Source of the DNA: Gracilimonas halophila
GTDB lineage: Bacteria; Bacteroidota; Rhodothermia; Balneolales; Balneolaceae
Direction: 5' to 3'
NCBI RefSeq assembly: GCF_042684365.1
Contig: NZ_JBHULI010000025.1
Location: 186,001-250,000, forward strand
Length of the DNA: 64,000 bases
Within the stretch, counting starts at the first letter, position 1. The number at the start of each line of letters is the position of its first letter. This document shows, piece by piece, positions 54,635 to 62,689 of the stretch. The notes beneath the pieces were generated by a model, which was not told the DNA's origin, did not search any database, and saw nothing but the letters and a program-made list of their open reading frames with translations. Position numbers and translations under genes: made by a program.

Positions 54635-54886
54635 TTACAGGTTGTTTACGTACTTGGTAAGCTGTGCTTTCTTGCGAGCTGCGTTATTTTCGTGAATGAT
54701 TCCTTTTACACTCATTCTGTCGAGGTAAGAGACAGCATCTTTGAGCGCTTTTTCAGCTTCTTTTTTGTCAGAAATCTCATATACATTTTTTATCAGCGTT
54801 CTCATTTTAGAACGACGACTTCGGTTGTGATTTCTTCTTTGCTCAGCCTGGCGTACGCGTTTTTTGGCTTGTTTGGTTATTGGCAT
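54635..54886 (-). CDS. rpsT: 30S ribosomal protein S20
   Basis: An 83-residue basic, helical protein of the small subunit. The family start MPITKQAKKRVRQAEQRRNH and the closing region KGIIHENNAARKKAQLTKYV are clear. It binds 16S rRNA early in assembly. It is divergent from cmk, with a 128-bp AT-rich gap, and is followed by gpmI. Confidence 0.97.
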   Translation of the reverse strand: MPITKQAKKRVRQAEQRRNHNRSRRSKMRTLIKNVYEISDKKEAEKALKDAVSYLDRMSVKGIIHENNAARKKAQLTKYVNNL

Positions 54887-55014
54887 TGCGAAATATGCTT
54901 TTGAAATTAATTATTCCTCGAATTTTTTCGAGAATCCAAAATTAAGAGTTATGAAAATATTAAACAAGAAATGATTGAATAATTAACAATATAAGTTTAA
55001 TTTAACTGATCTGT

Positions 55015-55683
55015 ATGATAGTCGTAATAGATGGGCCCGCAGGATCGGGTAAAAGTTCAACAGCTAAAGCCGTAGCGGCAAAACTTCAGATTCAGTTTCT
55101 TGACTCGGGAGCGTTGTATCGCGTGGCTACCTTGGTTTATTTGAACTGCCAAAAAGATTATCAAAAGTTCTTTGAACAGCTTGAAGAAAGCGAGATTTCC
55201 TTTCATTTCAAAAAGAAAAAATTCCACGCTTTTCTGGATGGTCGTGATGTAAGCGACGAGATCCGAAGCATGGAGATTTCTGAGAATGTTAGTGAGGTCG
55301 CCTCAAACTCTGATGTTAGAGCTTTTGTAAATCAACTCATGCGAGAAGTTGTTAAGCAAAATGTTTACATCGCGGACGGAAGAGACCTTGGAACAGCTGT
55401 TTTTCCGGATGCAGACCTTAAATTTTTTATGGTTGCAGATCTGGAAACACGAGCAAAGCGTAGATTTGAAGAAGTAAAGAGCAGTGGTAAAAATGTTACA
55501 CTGGAAGAAGTGAAGCAAAATATTGCTGCGAGGGACGAAAAGGATTCTAACAGGAGTTCTGATCCCCTGAAAAAGGCAGACGATGCTATTTTGATCGATA
55601 CTTCTGAAATGACATTTGAGGAACAAGTTGCTTTTATCAGCACTGAGATCAAAGAAGTGATAGCATCACAAAACAAAACTTAA
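55015..55683 (+). CDS. cmk: Cytidylate kinase
   Basis: A 222-residue nucleoside monophosphate kinase that makes CDP and dCDP from CMP and dCMP. The P-loop GPAGSGKSSTA is at about residues 6-16, ADGRDLGTAVFPDADLKFFM near 120-139 and the lid Arg-rich segment KRRFEEVK near 150. It is followed 58 bp later by rpsA, the order also found in Escherichia coli and many bacteria. Confidence 0.96.
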   Translation: MIVVIDGPAGSGKSSTAKAVAAKLQIQFLDSGALYRVATLVYLNCQKDYQKFFEQLEESEISFHFKKKKFHAFLDGRDVSDEIRSMEISENVSEVASNSDVRAFVNQLMREVVKQNVYIADGRDLGTAVFPDADLKFFMVADLETRAKRRFEEVKSSGKNVTLEEVKQNIAARDEKDSNRSSDPLKKADDAILIDTSEMTFEEQVAFISTEIKEVIASQNKT

Positions 55684-55741
55684 ATTTTAACTTATCCCAC
55701 AGTTGAAAGTCAATTGTGAGGTAAACCAATAACCAATTATA

Positions 55742-57736
55742 ATGACTGAAGAATTAAAACAAGAACAAAACGAACAAGAAGCAGCCGAAGAAACGGTTGA
55801 CCAAACTACGGAAGTTGCTGAAGCAGAAGAAAATGAAGAAGCTACAGCTGAAGAAACTGCCGCAGAAGAGAGAAAAGAAACTCTTACCCATGTGTACTCC
55901 GGTGATGTAGAAGGAGAAGTCTTCAAACTTGAAGATCTCCAGCGCCCATCTGATGAATATACTGATGATGAGTACAATGATATGGTGGGTATGTATGAAG
56001 ATACCCTCAATGAAATTGAAGAAAAAGAAATTGTACAGGGACGTGTAGTTTCTATTGATGAGAAATACGTTGTTGTTGATATCGGATTTAAGTCTGAAGG
56101 TATCATCCAGGTTAACGAATTCTCTAATGAAGCCCTCGAAGAAATGGAAGTGGGCGATGATATTGAAGTATTCCTGGATAGAGTTGAGGACAAAGAAGGT
56201 CAGCTTATCTTATCTCGCCGTAAAGCAGATATCTTACAAGCATGGGAGAAAATTGAAGCTTCTCATGACGATGGTGATATCATTGAAGGTTACATCAAAC
56301 GCCGCATTAAGGGTGGTATGGTTGTAGATGTGTTAGGTATCGATGCATTCCTTCCCGGTTCGCAAATTGATGTACGTCCGGTTCGTGACTTTGATGCTTA
56401 TGTTGGCAAGACCATGGAATTCCAGGTAGTGAAATTGAACATGGCTGCAGAAAACGTAGTTGTTTCTCACCGTGCGCTTATCGAGTCTGATCTTGAAGAG
56501 CAGCGTGAAGAAATTCTTGAAACTATTGAGTCCGGTCAGGTTCTTGAAGGTGCTGTTAAAAACATTACAGACTTCGGTGTATTCATCGATCTTGGTGGTG
56601 TTGACGGTCTTCTTCACATTACTGACCTATCTTGGGGCCGTGTGGATGATCCGCACGAGATCGTGCAGCTTGACCAGCGCTTAAATGTTGCTGTTATCGA
56701 CTTTGATGAGAAGAGCAAACGAGTTTCTCTTGGACTGAAACAGCTTCAACCGCATCCGTGGGAAGCTATTAATGAGAAATATCCTGAAGGAAATAAAGTT
56801 CAGGGTCGCGTTGTTTCTATCGCTGATTACGGTGCTTTCATCGAACTTGAAAAAGGTGTTGAAGGTCTGATCCACATTTCTGAAATGTCATGGACACAGC
56901 ACATCAAGCATCCATCTCAACTAGTTGAAAAAGATGATGTGATTGAATGTATAGTGTTGAACATCAACGAAGAAGAGAAGAAAATTTCTCTTGGTGTTAA
57001 GCAACTGGAAGAAGATCCATGGGCAGATATCCTGGAGCGATTCCCTGTTGGTTCAAAACACACAGGTGTTGTTCGCAACCTTACCAACTTTGGTGTATTT
57101 GTTGAGCTTGAGCCCGGAATTGATGGCTTGATCCACGTTTCTGACCTGAGCTGGACTGAGAAAGTTGATCACCCAAATGAAGTGGTTGACAAAGATCAGG
57201 AGATCGAGGTTGTAATCCTTGGCGTTGATTTCGATAACCGTCGAATCACCCTTGGCCACAAGCAAGTGGAAGACAACCCTTGGAAGAAATATGCTGTAGA
57301 ATACGCACCCGGTAACACTGTTGAAGGTGAAGTTGTTAAAACAACTGAGAAGGGCGTATTTGTTAAGCTTCCATTAGGTGCTGAAGCATTCCTGAACTAT
57401 AGCAAAGCAACTGAAGCCGACCACAAGGAAGGCGACAAGATAGAAGATGCTTTTGTTCTGAACTTCGATGAGAACAACAAAAACATTGAGTTAAGTCAGC
57501 TTGATTCCGATAAGGACAAAGCCAAAAAGGCTAAGAAGAAAGTAGATACATCTAAAACAGAAACCGGTGCTCCAACACTAGGTGAGATGTCTGGATTGGC
57601 TGCTTTGAAAGCTGATATGGAAGAAAAAGAAAAAGCCGAAGCTCAGGAAAAAGCTGATAAAGCTAAAGCCAAGAAAAAGGCTGAAGAAGCTAAAGCTAAA
57701 AAGGAAGAAGAAGAGACTTCTGACGAAGAAGAATAA
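55742..57736 (+). CDS. rpsA: 30S ribosomal protein S1
   Basis: A 664-residue RNA-binding ribosomal protein with six S1 (OB-fold) repeats, beginning near GRVVSIDEKYVVVDIGF, IEGYIKRRIKGGMVV, GAVKNITDFGVFIDL, GRVVSIADYGAFIEL, GVVRNLTNFGVFVEL and GEVVKTTEKGVFVKL. Repeats 3-6 are the well-conserved mRNA-binding type. The first 45 residues are strongly acidic and the last 80 are Lys/Glu/Ala-rich, longer tails than in Escherichia coli S1. S1 is important for starting translation on leaders without Shine-Dalgarno sequences, which fits this genome. It ends at a strong terminator. Confidence 0.97.
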   Translation: MTEELKQEQNEQEAAEETVDQTTEVAEAEENEEATAEETAAEERKETLTHVYSGDVEGEVFKLEDLQRPSDEYTDDEYNDMVGMYEDTLNEIEEKEIVQGRVVSIDEKYVVVDIGFKSEGIIQVNEFSNEALEEMEVGDDIEVFLDRVEDKEGQLILSRRKADILQAWEKIEASHDDGDIIEGYIKRRIKGGMVVDVLGIDAFLPGSQIDVRPVRDFDAYVGKTMEFQVVKLNMAAENVVVSHRALIESDLEEQREEILETIESGQVLEGAVKNITDFGVFIDLGGVDGLLHITDLSWGRVDDPHEIVQLDQRLNVAVIDFDEKSKRVSLGLKQLQPHPWEAINEKYPEGNKVQGRVVSIADYGAFIELEKGVEGLIHISEMSWTQHIKHPSQLVEKDDVIECIVLNINEEEKKISLGVKQLEEDPWADILERFPVGSKHTGVVRNLTNFGVFVELEPGIDGLIHVSDLSWTEKVDHPNEVVDKDQEIEVVILGVDFDNRRITLGHKQVEDNPWKKYAVEYAPGNTVEGEVVKTTEKGVFVKLPLGAEAFLNYSKATEADHKEGDKIEDAFVLNFDENNKNIELSQLDSDKDKAKKAKKKVDTSKTETGAPTLGEMSGLAALKADMEEKEKAEAQEKADKAKAKKKAEEAKAKKEEEETSDEEE

Positions 57737-57758
57737 TCTTTTCCTTAGATAACTAATT

Positions 57759-57792
57759 AAAAAGCCCCGCAAGTTAATTTGCGGGGCTTTTT
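57759..57792 (+). terminator. Terminator of rpsA
   Basis: 14-bp perfect stem (57759-57772 with 57779-57792, six-base loop) and T run; AGCCCCGC core shared with other terminators here. Confidence 0.92.
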
Positions 57793-57870
57793 TTATGTCT
57801 TTAGAATTTATGGAATCAATTATATTTCTTTTGAAAGAGTGAAAACAGTTCTTCAATAAGTTCGTATCAT

Positions 57871-58248
57871 ATGGTTATGAAGATCAGGTGTTCCATATTT
57901 TTTACGCTTCTACTTACCTTTTCCATTTCATTGCAGGCTTATGCAGTGCCGGAAAGTGTGTCAGTTAACGCTGAAGCTGAGATACAATCGGCTGATGAAA
58001 AGTCTTCTGAACCTTCTGCTCAAAACTTTTTATTCGCTGTCCACCATCAAAGTGAGAGAGCGTTAAGTTCGTCAACTTCGAATACGTTACTTACAGCTGA
58101 AGATCTTACTGAAGAAGATGCGTACGGAAAACATATAACTGAGAAGTTTAGCCGTTGGTTGTCCTCTGACTATCTTGAGAGATTAGAAAAAAGAGAAGTC
58201 AGTCTGACAATAAAGAAACGGATCTTTCCCTTTCATTCCCACCTCTGA
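57871..58248 (+). CDS. Small exported protein of unknown function
   Basis: A 125-residue protein. The N-terminus MVMKIRCSIFFTLLLTFSIS followed by LQAYA is a signal peptide, leaving about 100 residues rich in Ser, Glu and Ala, then a helical C-terminus with a basic end (KREVSLTIKKRIFPFHSHL). No family is recognised. The ATG at 57871 or the one at 57877 could be the start. It lies between rpsA and a small membrane peptide gene. Confidence 0.6.
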   Translation: MVMKIRCSIFFTLLLTFSISLQAYAVPESVSVNAEAEIQSADEKSSEPSAQNFLFAVHHQSERALSSSTSNTLLTAEDLTEEDAYGKHITEKFSRWLSSDYLERLEKREVSLTIKKRIFPFHSHL

Positions 58249-58375
58249 AATATCCATTGTTCTGATACTCATTTCAGAATAATTAATAGCCCGATCAAGA
58301 AGTAATACCCTTTTAATTTGCTATAAACCTAATATTAATAAGGGAATGTCTTATCAATACTAAAATTTTATTACA

Positions 58376-58480
58376 ATGGATATAGATTTAACCACGATCA
58401 TAATATCAGTGATCGCAATTTTATGCTTTGCGATCCCTATTGGATATGATCAATTAAAGAACAGATCAAAAAAAGGTTAA
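58376..58480 (+). CDS. Small single-pass membrane peptide (34 residues)
   Basis: ATG at 58376 to TAA at 58480 encodes MDIDLTTIIISVIAILCFAI, then PIGYDQLKNRSKKG. It has one hydrophobic helix of about 18 residues with a Pro, followed by a positively charged end, so the C-terminus should stay in the cytoplasm. A Rho-independent terminator follows 17 bp after the stop, which marks the end of a real transcript. Similar very small membrane proteins occur in Bacteroidota relatives, but the function is unknown. Confidence 0.65.
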   Translation: MDIDLTTIIISVIAILCFAIPIGYDQLKNRSKKG

Positions 58481-58497
58481 CCTGTTTTATCTGAAAC

Positions 58498-58536
58498 AAA
58501 AAAGGCTCACTTCTTTTAAGGAAGTGAGCCTTTTTT
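58498..58536. terminator. Terminator of the small membrane peptide gene and moxR-like gene
   Basis: 10-bp stem GGCTCACTTC (58504-58513) with GAAGTGAGCC (58521-58530), extended by A run and T run on the two sides. It can act in both directions. Confidence 0.9.
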
Positions 58537-58563
58537 TTGTAACTCTTATGTTAAAAAATACCA

Positions 58564-59565
58564 CTAAGGAACCTGAACAGTATTCATGATCTTAGTCACG
58601 ATATCCTCTGAATTAATGTCTTCGGCTTCAGCCTCAAAGGTAGGAATGATGCGGTGACGAAGAACATCCATTGCTATGGTTCGTACATCTTCAGGTGTAA
58701 CATACGCCCGGTGTTCCATAAATGCATTTGCTCTTGATGCAAGATTGAGATTGATGGTAGCTCTTGGAGAAGCTCCAAAACTGATGAGGTCTTCAAGATC
58801 GTCTAAGTTATAATTCTTAGGCTTTCTTGTAGCAAACACAAGATCTACAATATACTGTTCCACCTTCTCATCCATGTAGATCTCATTTATAGTTTTACGG
58901 GCAGCCAGTATTTTTTTTGGGTCTACTACTTTGTTCAGCACTTCTTTCTCACCGGTCTTTGCCTGCATCCTCATGATCTGCATTTCCTCTTTTTCGGTTG
59001 GGTAATCGATCTTGAGTTTAAGCATAAAACGGTCAACCTGTGCTTCAGGAAGTGGATATGTTCCTTCCTGCTCCACCGGATTCTGAGTTGCTAATACCAG
59101 GAAAGGTTCCTCAAGTTTGAATGTTTCTTCCCCGATCGTAACTTGTTTCTCCTGCATGGCTTCGAGTAGGGCACTTTGAACTTTAGCCGGTGATCGGTTA
59201 ATCTCGTCTGCTAAAATGATATTTGCGAAAATAGGACCCTTCTTTACAAAGAAATCTCCTTCCTTTTGATTGTAAATGAGCGTACCGATAAGGTCAGCAG
59301 GAAGTAAGTCCGGTGTGAATTGAATACGTTGAAAAGCTGTATTTAACACTGTTGCCAAACTTGAGACAGTTAGTGTTTTAGCCAGTCCGGGTACTCCCTC
59401 AAGCAGTACATGTCCGTTGGTAAGTAATCCTACCAAAAGCCTGTCGATCATGTAACGCTGGCCAATGATAACTTTATCTAACTCTTTTCGGATGTCTTCA
59501 ATAAATGCACTGTCTTTCTCAATTTTTTCAGTCAGTGCTTCCATGTCAATTGCGTATTCGCTCAT
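58564..59565 (-). CDS. MoxR-family AAA+ ATPase (orphan copy)
   Basis: A 333-residue AAA+ ATPase with Walker A EGVPGLAKT near residue 60, Walker B ILADEINRS near 122 and ATQNPVEQEGTYPLPEAQVDRF near 170. It is clearly paralogous to the copy at 34536-35564. In related genomes such genes lead a DUF58/vWA/BatA-BatB operon; here a terminator follows directly, so no vWA partner is transcribed with it. It is probably a chaperone for a partner encoded elsewhere. It is divergent from uppP (82-bp gap). Confidence 0.94.
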   Translation of the reverse strand: MSEYAIDMEALTEKIEKDSAFIEDIRKELDKVIIGQRYMIDRLLVGLLTNGHVLLEGVPGLAKTLTVSSLATVLNTAFQRIQFTPDLLPADLIGTLIYNQKEGDFFVKKGPIFANIILADEINRSPAKVQSALLEAMQEKQVTIGEETFKLEEPFLVLATQNPVEQEGTYPLPEAQVDRFMLKLKIDYPTEKEEMQIMRMQAKTGEKEVLNKVVDPKKILAARKTINEIYMDEKVEQYIVDLVFATRKPKNYNLDDLEDLISFGASPRATINLNLASRANAFMEHRAYVTPEDVRTIAMDVLRHRIIPTFEAEAEDINSEDIVTKIMNTVQVP

Positions 59566-59647
59566 TTTCTGAATTCTTTTTTAGTATTAGCTGATGATAT
59601 GATTATTTTCTCGCCTTAAAAAAGTAAACAAATATAATAAATGGACA

Positions 59648-60454
59648 ATGGACGTTTTACAATCTTTTTTGTTAGGGATTATTCAGGGGTTGACTGAATT
59701 TTTACCAATCAGCAGTTCAGGGCATTTGGTACTTGGTAAACAAATTTTGGGGGTTGAAGTTGAGACGGGTATTACTTTCGAAGTTATTGTCCATTTTGGA
59801 ACGTTATGCAGTATCCTCATTTACTATCGGAAGACGATCCTGAATCTTTTAGTTTCAGGTTTAGGTTTTTTAAAGGCTCCTTCAGCTAAAAAAAATGATC
59901 CTAATGTGAAGCTTATCGGATTAATACTTGTGAGTATGATTCCCGCTATGGCTGTTGGCTTTACACTGGAAGATCAGGTGGAGGCAATTTTCTCCGATCC
60001 GCTATTGGTTTCTGTGATGCTGATCGTAACCGGTCTGATCCTATTTTCGACAAAATTTATTGGGTCAACAGAAAAGGATGTTAATCTTTCCAGCAGCTTT
60101 CTGATCGGTATTGCACAATCCTTTGCAATGATTCCCGGTATCAGCAGGTCAGGTTCAACCATTTCCGCTGCACTCTGGCTTGGTGTTAAAAGAGAAGAAG
60201 CTGCTAATTTCTCATTTCTGATGCTGATTCCTGTTATAGCAGGAGCTATGCTGCTTGAAGTAAAAGAACTTATTGAAGTAGGAGTTTCGGATGCTGCGCT
60301 GATCAATCTTGTTATTGGTTTTCTGGCAGCATTTATATCTGGGTATTTTGCCCTTAAATACCTCATTATAATTTTGAAAAGAAAAGGCTTTCATTACTTT
60401 TCTTACTACTGTTGGTTAGTGGGTGGTATAGGGTTGGTCTATTTCATCAGATGA
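59648..60454 (+). CDS. uppP: Undecaprenyl-diphosphatase
   Basis: A 268-residue BacA/UppP inner-membrane phosphatase that recycles undecaprenyl pyrophosphate, the lipid carrier of peptidoglycan and other glycans, and gives bacitracin tolerance. The motif GIIQGLTEFLPISSSGHLVLG at the N-terminus holds the Glu- and Ser-rich site, and MIPGISRSGSTISAA near residue 160 the second. About eight membrane segments are seen. The start at 59648 gives the usual MDVLQS start; a nearby ATG at 59641 is out of frame. Confidence 0.95.
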   Translation: MDVLQSFLLGIIQGLTEFLPISSSGHLVLGKQILGVEVETGITFEVIVHFGTLCSILIYYRKTILNLLVSGLGFLKAPSAKKNDPNVKLIGLILVSMIPAMAVGFTLEDQVEAIFSDPLLVSVMLIVTGLILFSTKFIGSTEKDVNLSSSFLIGIAQSFAMIPGISRSGSTISAALWLGVKREEAANFSFLMLIPVIAGAMLLEVKELIEVGVSDAALINLVIGFLAAFISGYFALKYLIIILKRKGFHYFSYYCWLVGGIGLVYFIR

Positions 60455-60507
60455 TCCTGACCTGAAGTTTAAAATTGAATAATTATGAAAAATAGGGCAT
60501 CATGTTC

Positions 60508-60538
60508 TTGAAGGCGGAAGCAAATATGGCTACCTTTG
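60508..60538 (+). promoter_or_regulatory. Bacteroidota-type promoter of nuoJ
   Basis: TTG at 60508-60510 and TACCTTTG at 60531-60538 are 20 bp apart, matching the -33/-7 consensus. The -7 element lies 22 bp before the nuoJ start. Confidence 0.7.
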
Positions 60539-60560
60539 ACGCTCACAAAATACTTTATAT

Positions 60561-61079
60561 ATGATCGTTTATTTATTCATCATGTTAGCAGTCTTGGCTG
60601 TAGGTTCGGCTTTGGCTATGGTTATCAATAAAAATGTGGTAAACAGTGCCTTGTTTCTTGTTTTGAACATGGTTTCTCTTGCCGGTATTTTTCTCATCCT
60701 CAATGCACAGTTCCTGGCAGTTATACAAGTATTGGTATATGCCGGCGCAATCATGGTATTATTCCTGTTTGTGATCATGTTATTGAATGTAGGGGATGAA
60801 GAAAAGTTGTTTGATAAGTTCAGGATCAAGTACTTCCTGGCATTCTTTTTGGCAATTGGCGTAATGGGTCAGATCTTTTACAGCCTTGCCGGTGTTACGG
60901 ATATGCTGCCTGCCATCTCAGAAAATATGGCAACGTTAGGAACTGTTGAAGCTGCGGGAGATGTACTTTATACCAAGTATTTATTGCCTTTCGAATTAAC
61001 CGCAATTCTATTAACTGCAGCAGTTGTCGGAGCATTAATGATCGCACAACATAAAATTAAAAGAACAGAGAATATTTAA
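60561..61079 (+). CDS. nuoJ: NADH-quinone oxidoreductase subunit J
   Basis: A 172-residue membrane subunit of respiratory complex I with five membrane segments (about 2-20, 28-46, 54-75, 93-110 and 140-160). The family pattern QVLVYAGAIMVLFLFVIMLL near residue 55-75 is clear. NuoJ takes part in the link between the quinone site and the proton-pumping arm. The nuoK gene starts two bases after the stop. The other complex I genes are not in the window. Confidence 0.95.
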   Translation: MIVYLFIMLAVLAVGSALAMVINKNVVNSALFLVLNMVSLAGIFLILNAQFLAVIQVLVYAGAIMVLFLFVIMLLNVGDEEKLFDKFRIKYFLAFFLAIGVMGQIFYSLAGVTDMLPAISENMATLGTVEAAGDVLYTKYLLPFELTAILLTAAVVGALMIAQHKIKRTENI

Positions 61080-61081
61080 TT

Positions 61082-61384
61082 ATGGTAGGAATTGATTGGT
61101 TTTTAGGTCTTAGTGCTATCATGTTTACAATTGGCATTGTAGGGGTATTGATCCGCAGAAATGCCATCGTAATTTTTATGTGTGTTGAATTAATGCTGAA
61201 TGCAGTGAATTTATCTTTGGTATCTTTTGCCAGTCATCATGGCAACATTGACGGCCAGATCCTTGTTTTCTTTGCATTAGCTGTTGCCGCTGCAGAGGCT
61301 GTTGTTGGTTTAGCTATCATCATCGCTATCTTCCGAAATAACCTTTCAGTTGATGTGAGTAAGATCAACTTATTGCGCTGGTAG
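61082..61384 (+). CDS. nuoK: NADH-quinone oxidoreductase subunit K
   Basis: A 100-residue membrane subunit with three membrane segments. The two conserved acidic residues used in proton transfer are seen, Glu in CVELMLNAVNLSLV near residue 38 and Glu in AVAAAEAVVGLAIIIAIF near 72. It is translationally coupled to nuoJ and followed by a terminator, so the transcript holds only J and K. Confidence 0.96.
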   Translation: MVGIDWFLGLSAIMFTIGIVGVLIRRNAIVIFMCVELMLNAVNLSLVSFASHHGNIDGQILVFFALAVAAAEAVVGLAIIIAIFRNNLSVDVSKINLLRW

Positions 61385-61411
61385 TAATCCTTTAACGAAG
61401 AGTATTAAAAG

Positions 61412-61446
61412 AAAAAAGCCTTCTTGAAATCAGGAAGGCTTTTTTT
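61412..61446 (+). terminator. Terminator of nuoJ-nuoK
   Basis: 12-bp stem (61412-61423 with 61434-61445) of A-run/GCCTTC and GAAGGC/T-run form. Confidence 0.88.
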
Positions 61447-61506
61447 ATAGCAATTTTTTTGTTTGGTATTTGTACTTTCTGGATATAAAAAAATAATAGG
61501 GATGTT

Positions 61507-62673
61507 ATGATATATAGATTATTTGTACTCATTATATCGGTAGGTTTATTTGTAGGATGTAATTCTTCTGAAAGACTTCTGCAGAAAGGGCAATATGACA
61601 AGGCCATTGAGAAGGCTGTTAAAAAGCTTCGGAAAAAGCCTAACAATGATAAAGAGTTATACGTGCTTAAAGAAGCTTACCTGAAAGCGAATAGCTTTGA
61701 TATGGATCAAATTGAGTTTCTTGAAAGAGAAGGCAGAGAAGAGAACTATGTTAGAATATATCATCTTTATCAGCGATTGGATAATCGTCAGGATAGAATT
61801 AAAACGCTTCCAACAGTTCTAATGGACGAATTTACTCTGATAGATTATGATGAAAAATTGATAGCATCAAAAGAACAGGCAGCAGAAATTTCTTATAAAA
61901 GAGGGATAGAATATCTCGAATCAGGTGGAAGAGAGAATGCCAGAAAAGCCTACTATGAATTTGAACGTGTAAGAGATATTTATTCAGATTACAGAGATGT
62001 AAATGAAATGTTACGCGAGTCTCAGTATTTGGGGACGAATCAAGTTCTTTTTATAACTGAGAATAATTCGGAAGTAGTATTGCCTGCTCGTTTTGAATCT
62101 GAGCTTTTGAAAATAGGCTTAAGCGATCTAAATGACCGGTGGATTCAATACAGTGTATCTGAAGATGAAGAGGTCCAGTACGACTATTTTATTGTGTTAA
62201 ATATCAATAACATCAGTGTGACTCCTGAGAGACTGGAAAGAAAGAGCATCACAGAAAAAAAAGAGATACAAGACGGCACAAAGTACGTTTTGGATGAAAG
62301 AGGAAACGTGAAGAAAGATTCACTGGGGAATGATATAAGGGAACCAAATTTTGTTACTGTTTCAGCTGAAATTTCTAAAGTCAGACAAGTAAAAGAAGCG
62401 ATGGTAGGAGGGACGCTAGACTATGTAGACCTCAGAACCGATCAATTGGTGAAGACAGAAAACGTGGGAATCACAGCTGTATTTGAGCATTTTTCTGCTT
62501 CTTTTTCAGGAGATGAACGTGCGTTATCTGGAGAATCCAGGGATATGATCAATTCTGAGATCATTCCATTTCCAGGCAATGAGGCAATGCTCCTGGATGC
62601 GGCCAATTTACATAAGGAGCATACCAAAGAAATAATGTACAGAAACCGGAACTTATTGAGTTCAACCTATTAG
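61507..62673 (+). CDS. Lipoprotein with TPR-like helices, unknown function
   Basis: A 388-residue lipoprotein. The signal MIYRLFVLIISVGLFVGC has its lipobox Cys at residue 18. Helical repeats follow (RLLQKGQYDKAIEKAVKKL, then RGIEYLESGGRENARKAYYEF), typical of TPR-type scaffolds. The C-terminal half is beta-rich and resembles no family that I can name. It probably sits at the outer membrane and binds other envelope proteins. It is convergent with the Omp85-type gene, with 16 bp between them. Confidence 0.82.
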   Translation: MIYRLFVLIISVGLFVGCNSSERLLQKGQYDKAIEKAVKKLRKKPNNDKELYVLKEAYLKANSFDMDQIEFLEREGREENYVRIYHLYQRLDNRQDRIKTLPTVLMDEFTLIDYDEKLIASKEQAAEISYKRGIEYLESGGRENARKAYYEFERVRDIYSDYRDVNEMLRESQYLGTNQVLFITENNSEVVLPARFESELLKIGLSDLNDRWIQYSVSEDEEVQYDYFIVLNINNISVTPERLERKSITEKKEIQDGTKYVLDERGNVKKDSLGNDIREPNFVTVSAEISKVRQVKEAMVGGTLDYVDLRTDQLVKTENVGITAVFEHFSASFSGDERALSGESRDMINSEIIPFPGNEAMLLDAANLHKEHTKEIMYRNRNLLSSTY

Positions 62674-62689
62674 TTGATCTGATCGCCCT

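Noticed and set aside
55687..56193. Ser-rich 168-codon frame opposite rpsA
   Set aside because: It mirrors the Glu/Ala-rich N-terminal tail of S1 and has no independent support.
14222..61446. Regular hairpins as a CRISPR array
   Set aside because: They are single terminators at gene ends, not evenly spaced repeats with unique spacers, and no cas gene is present.
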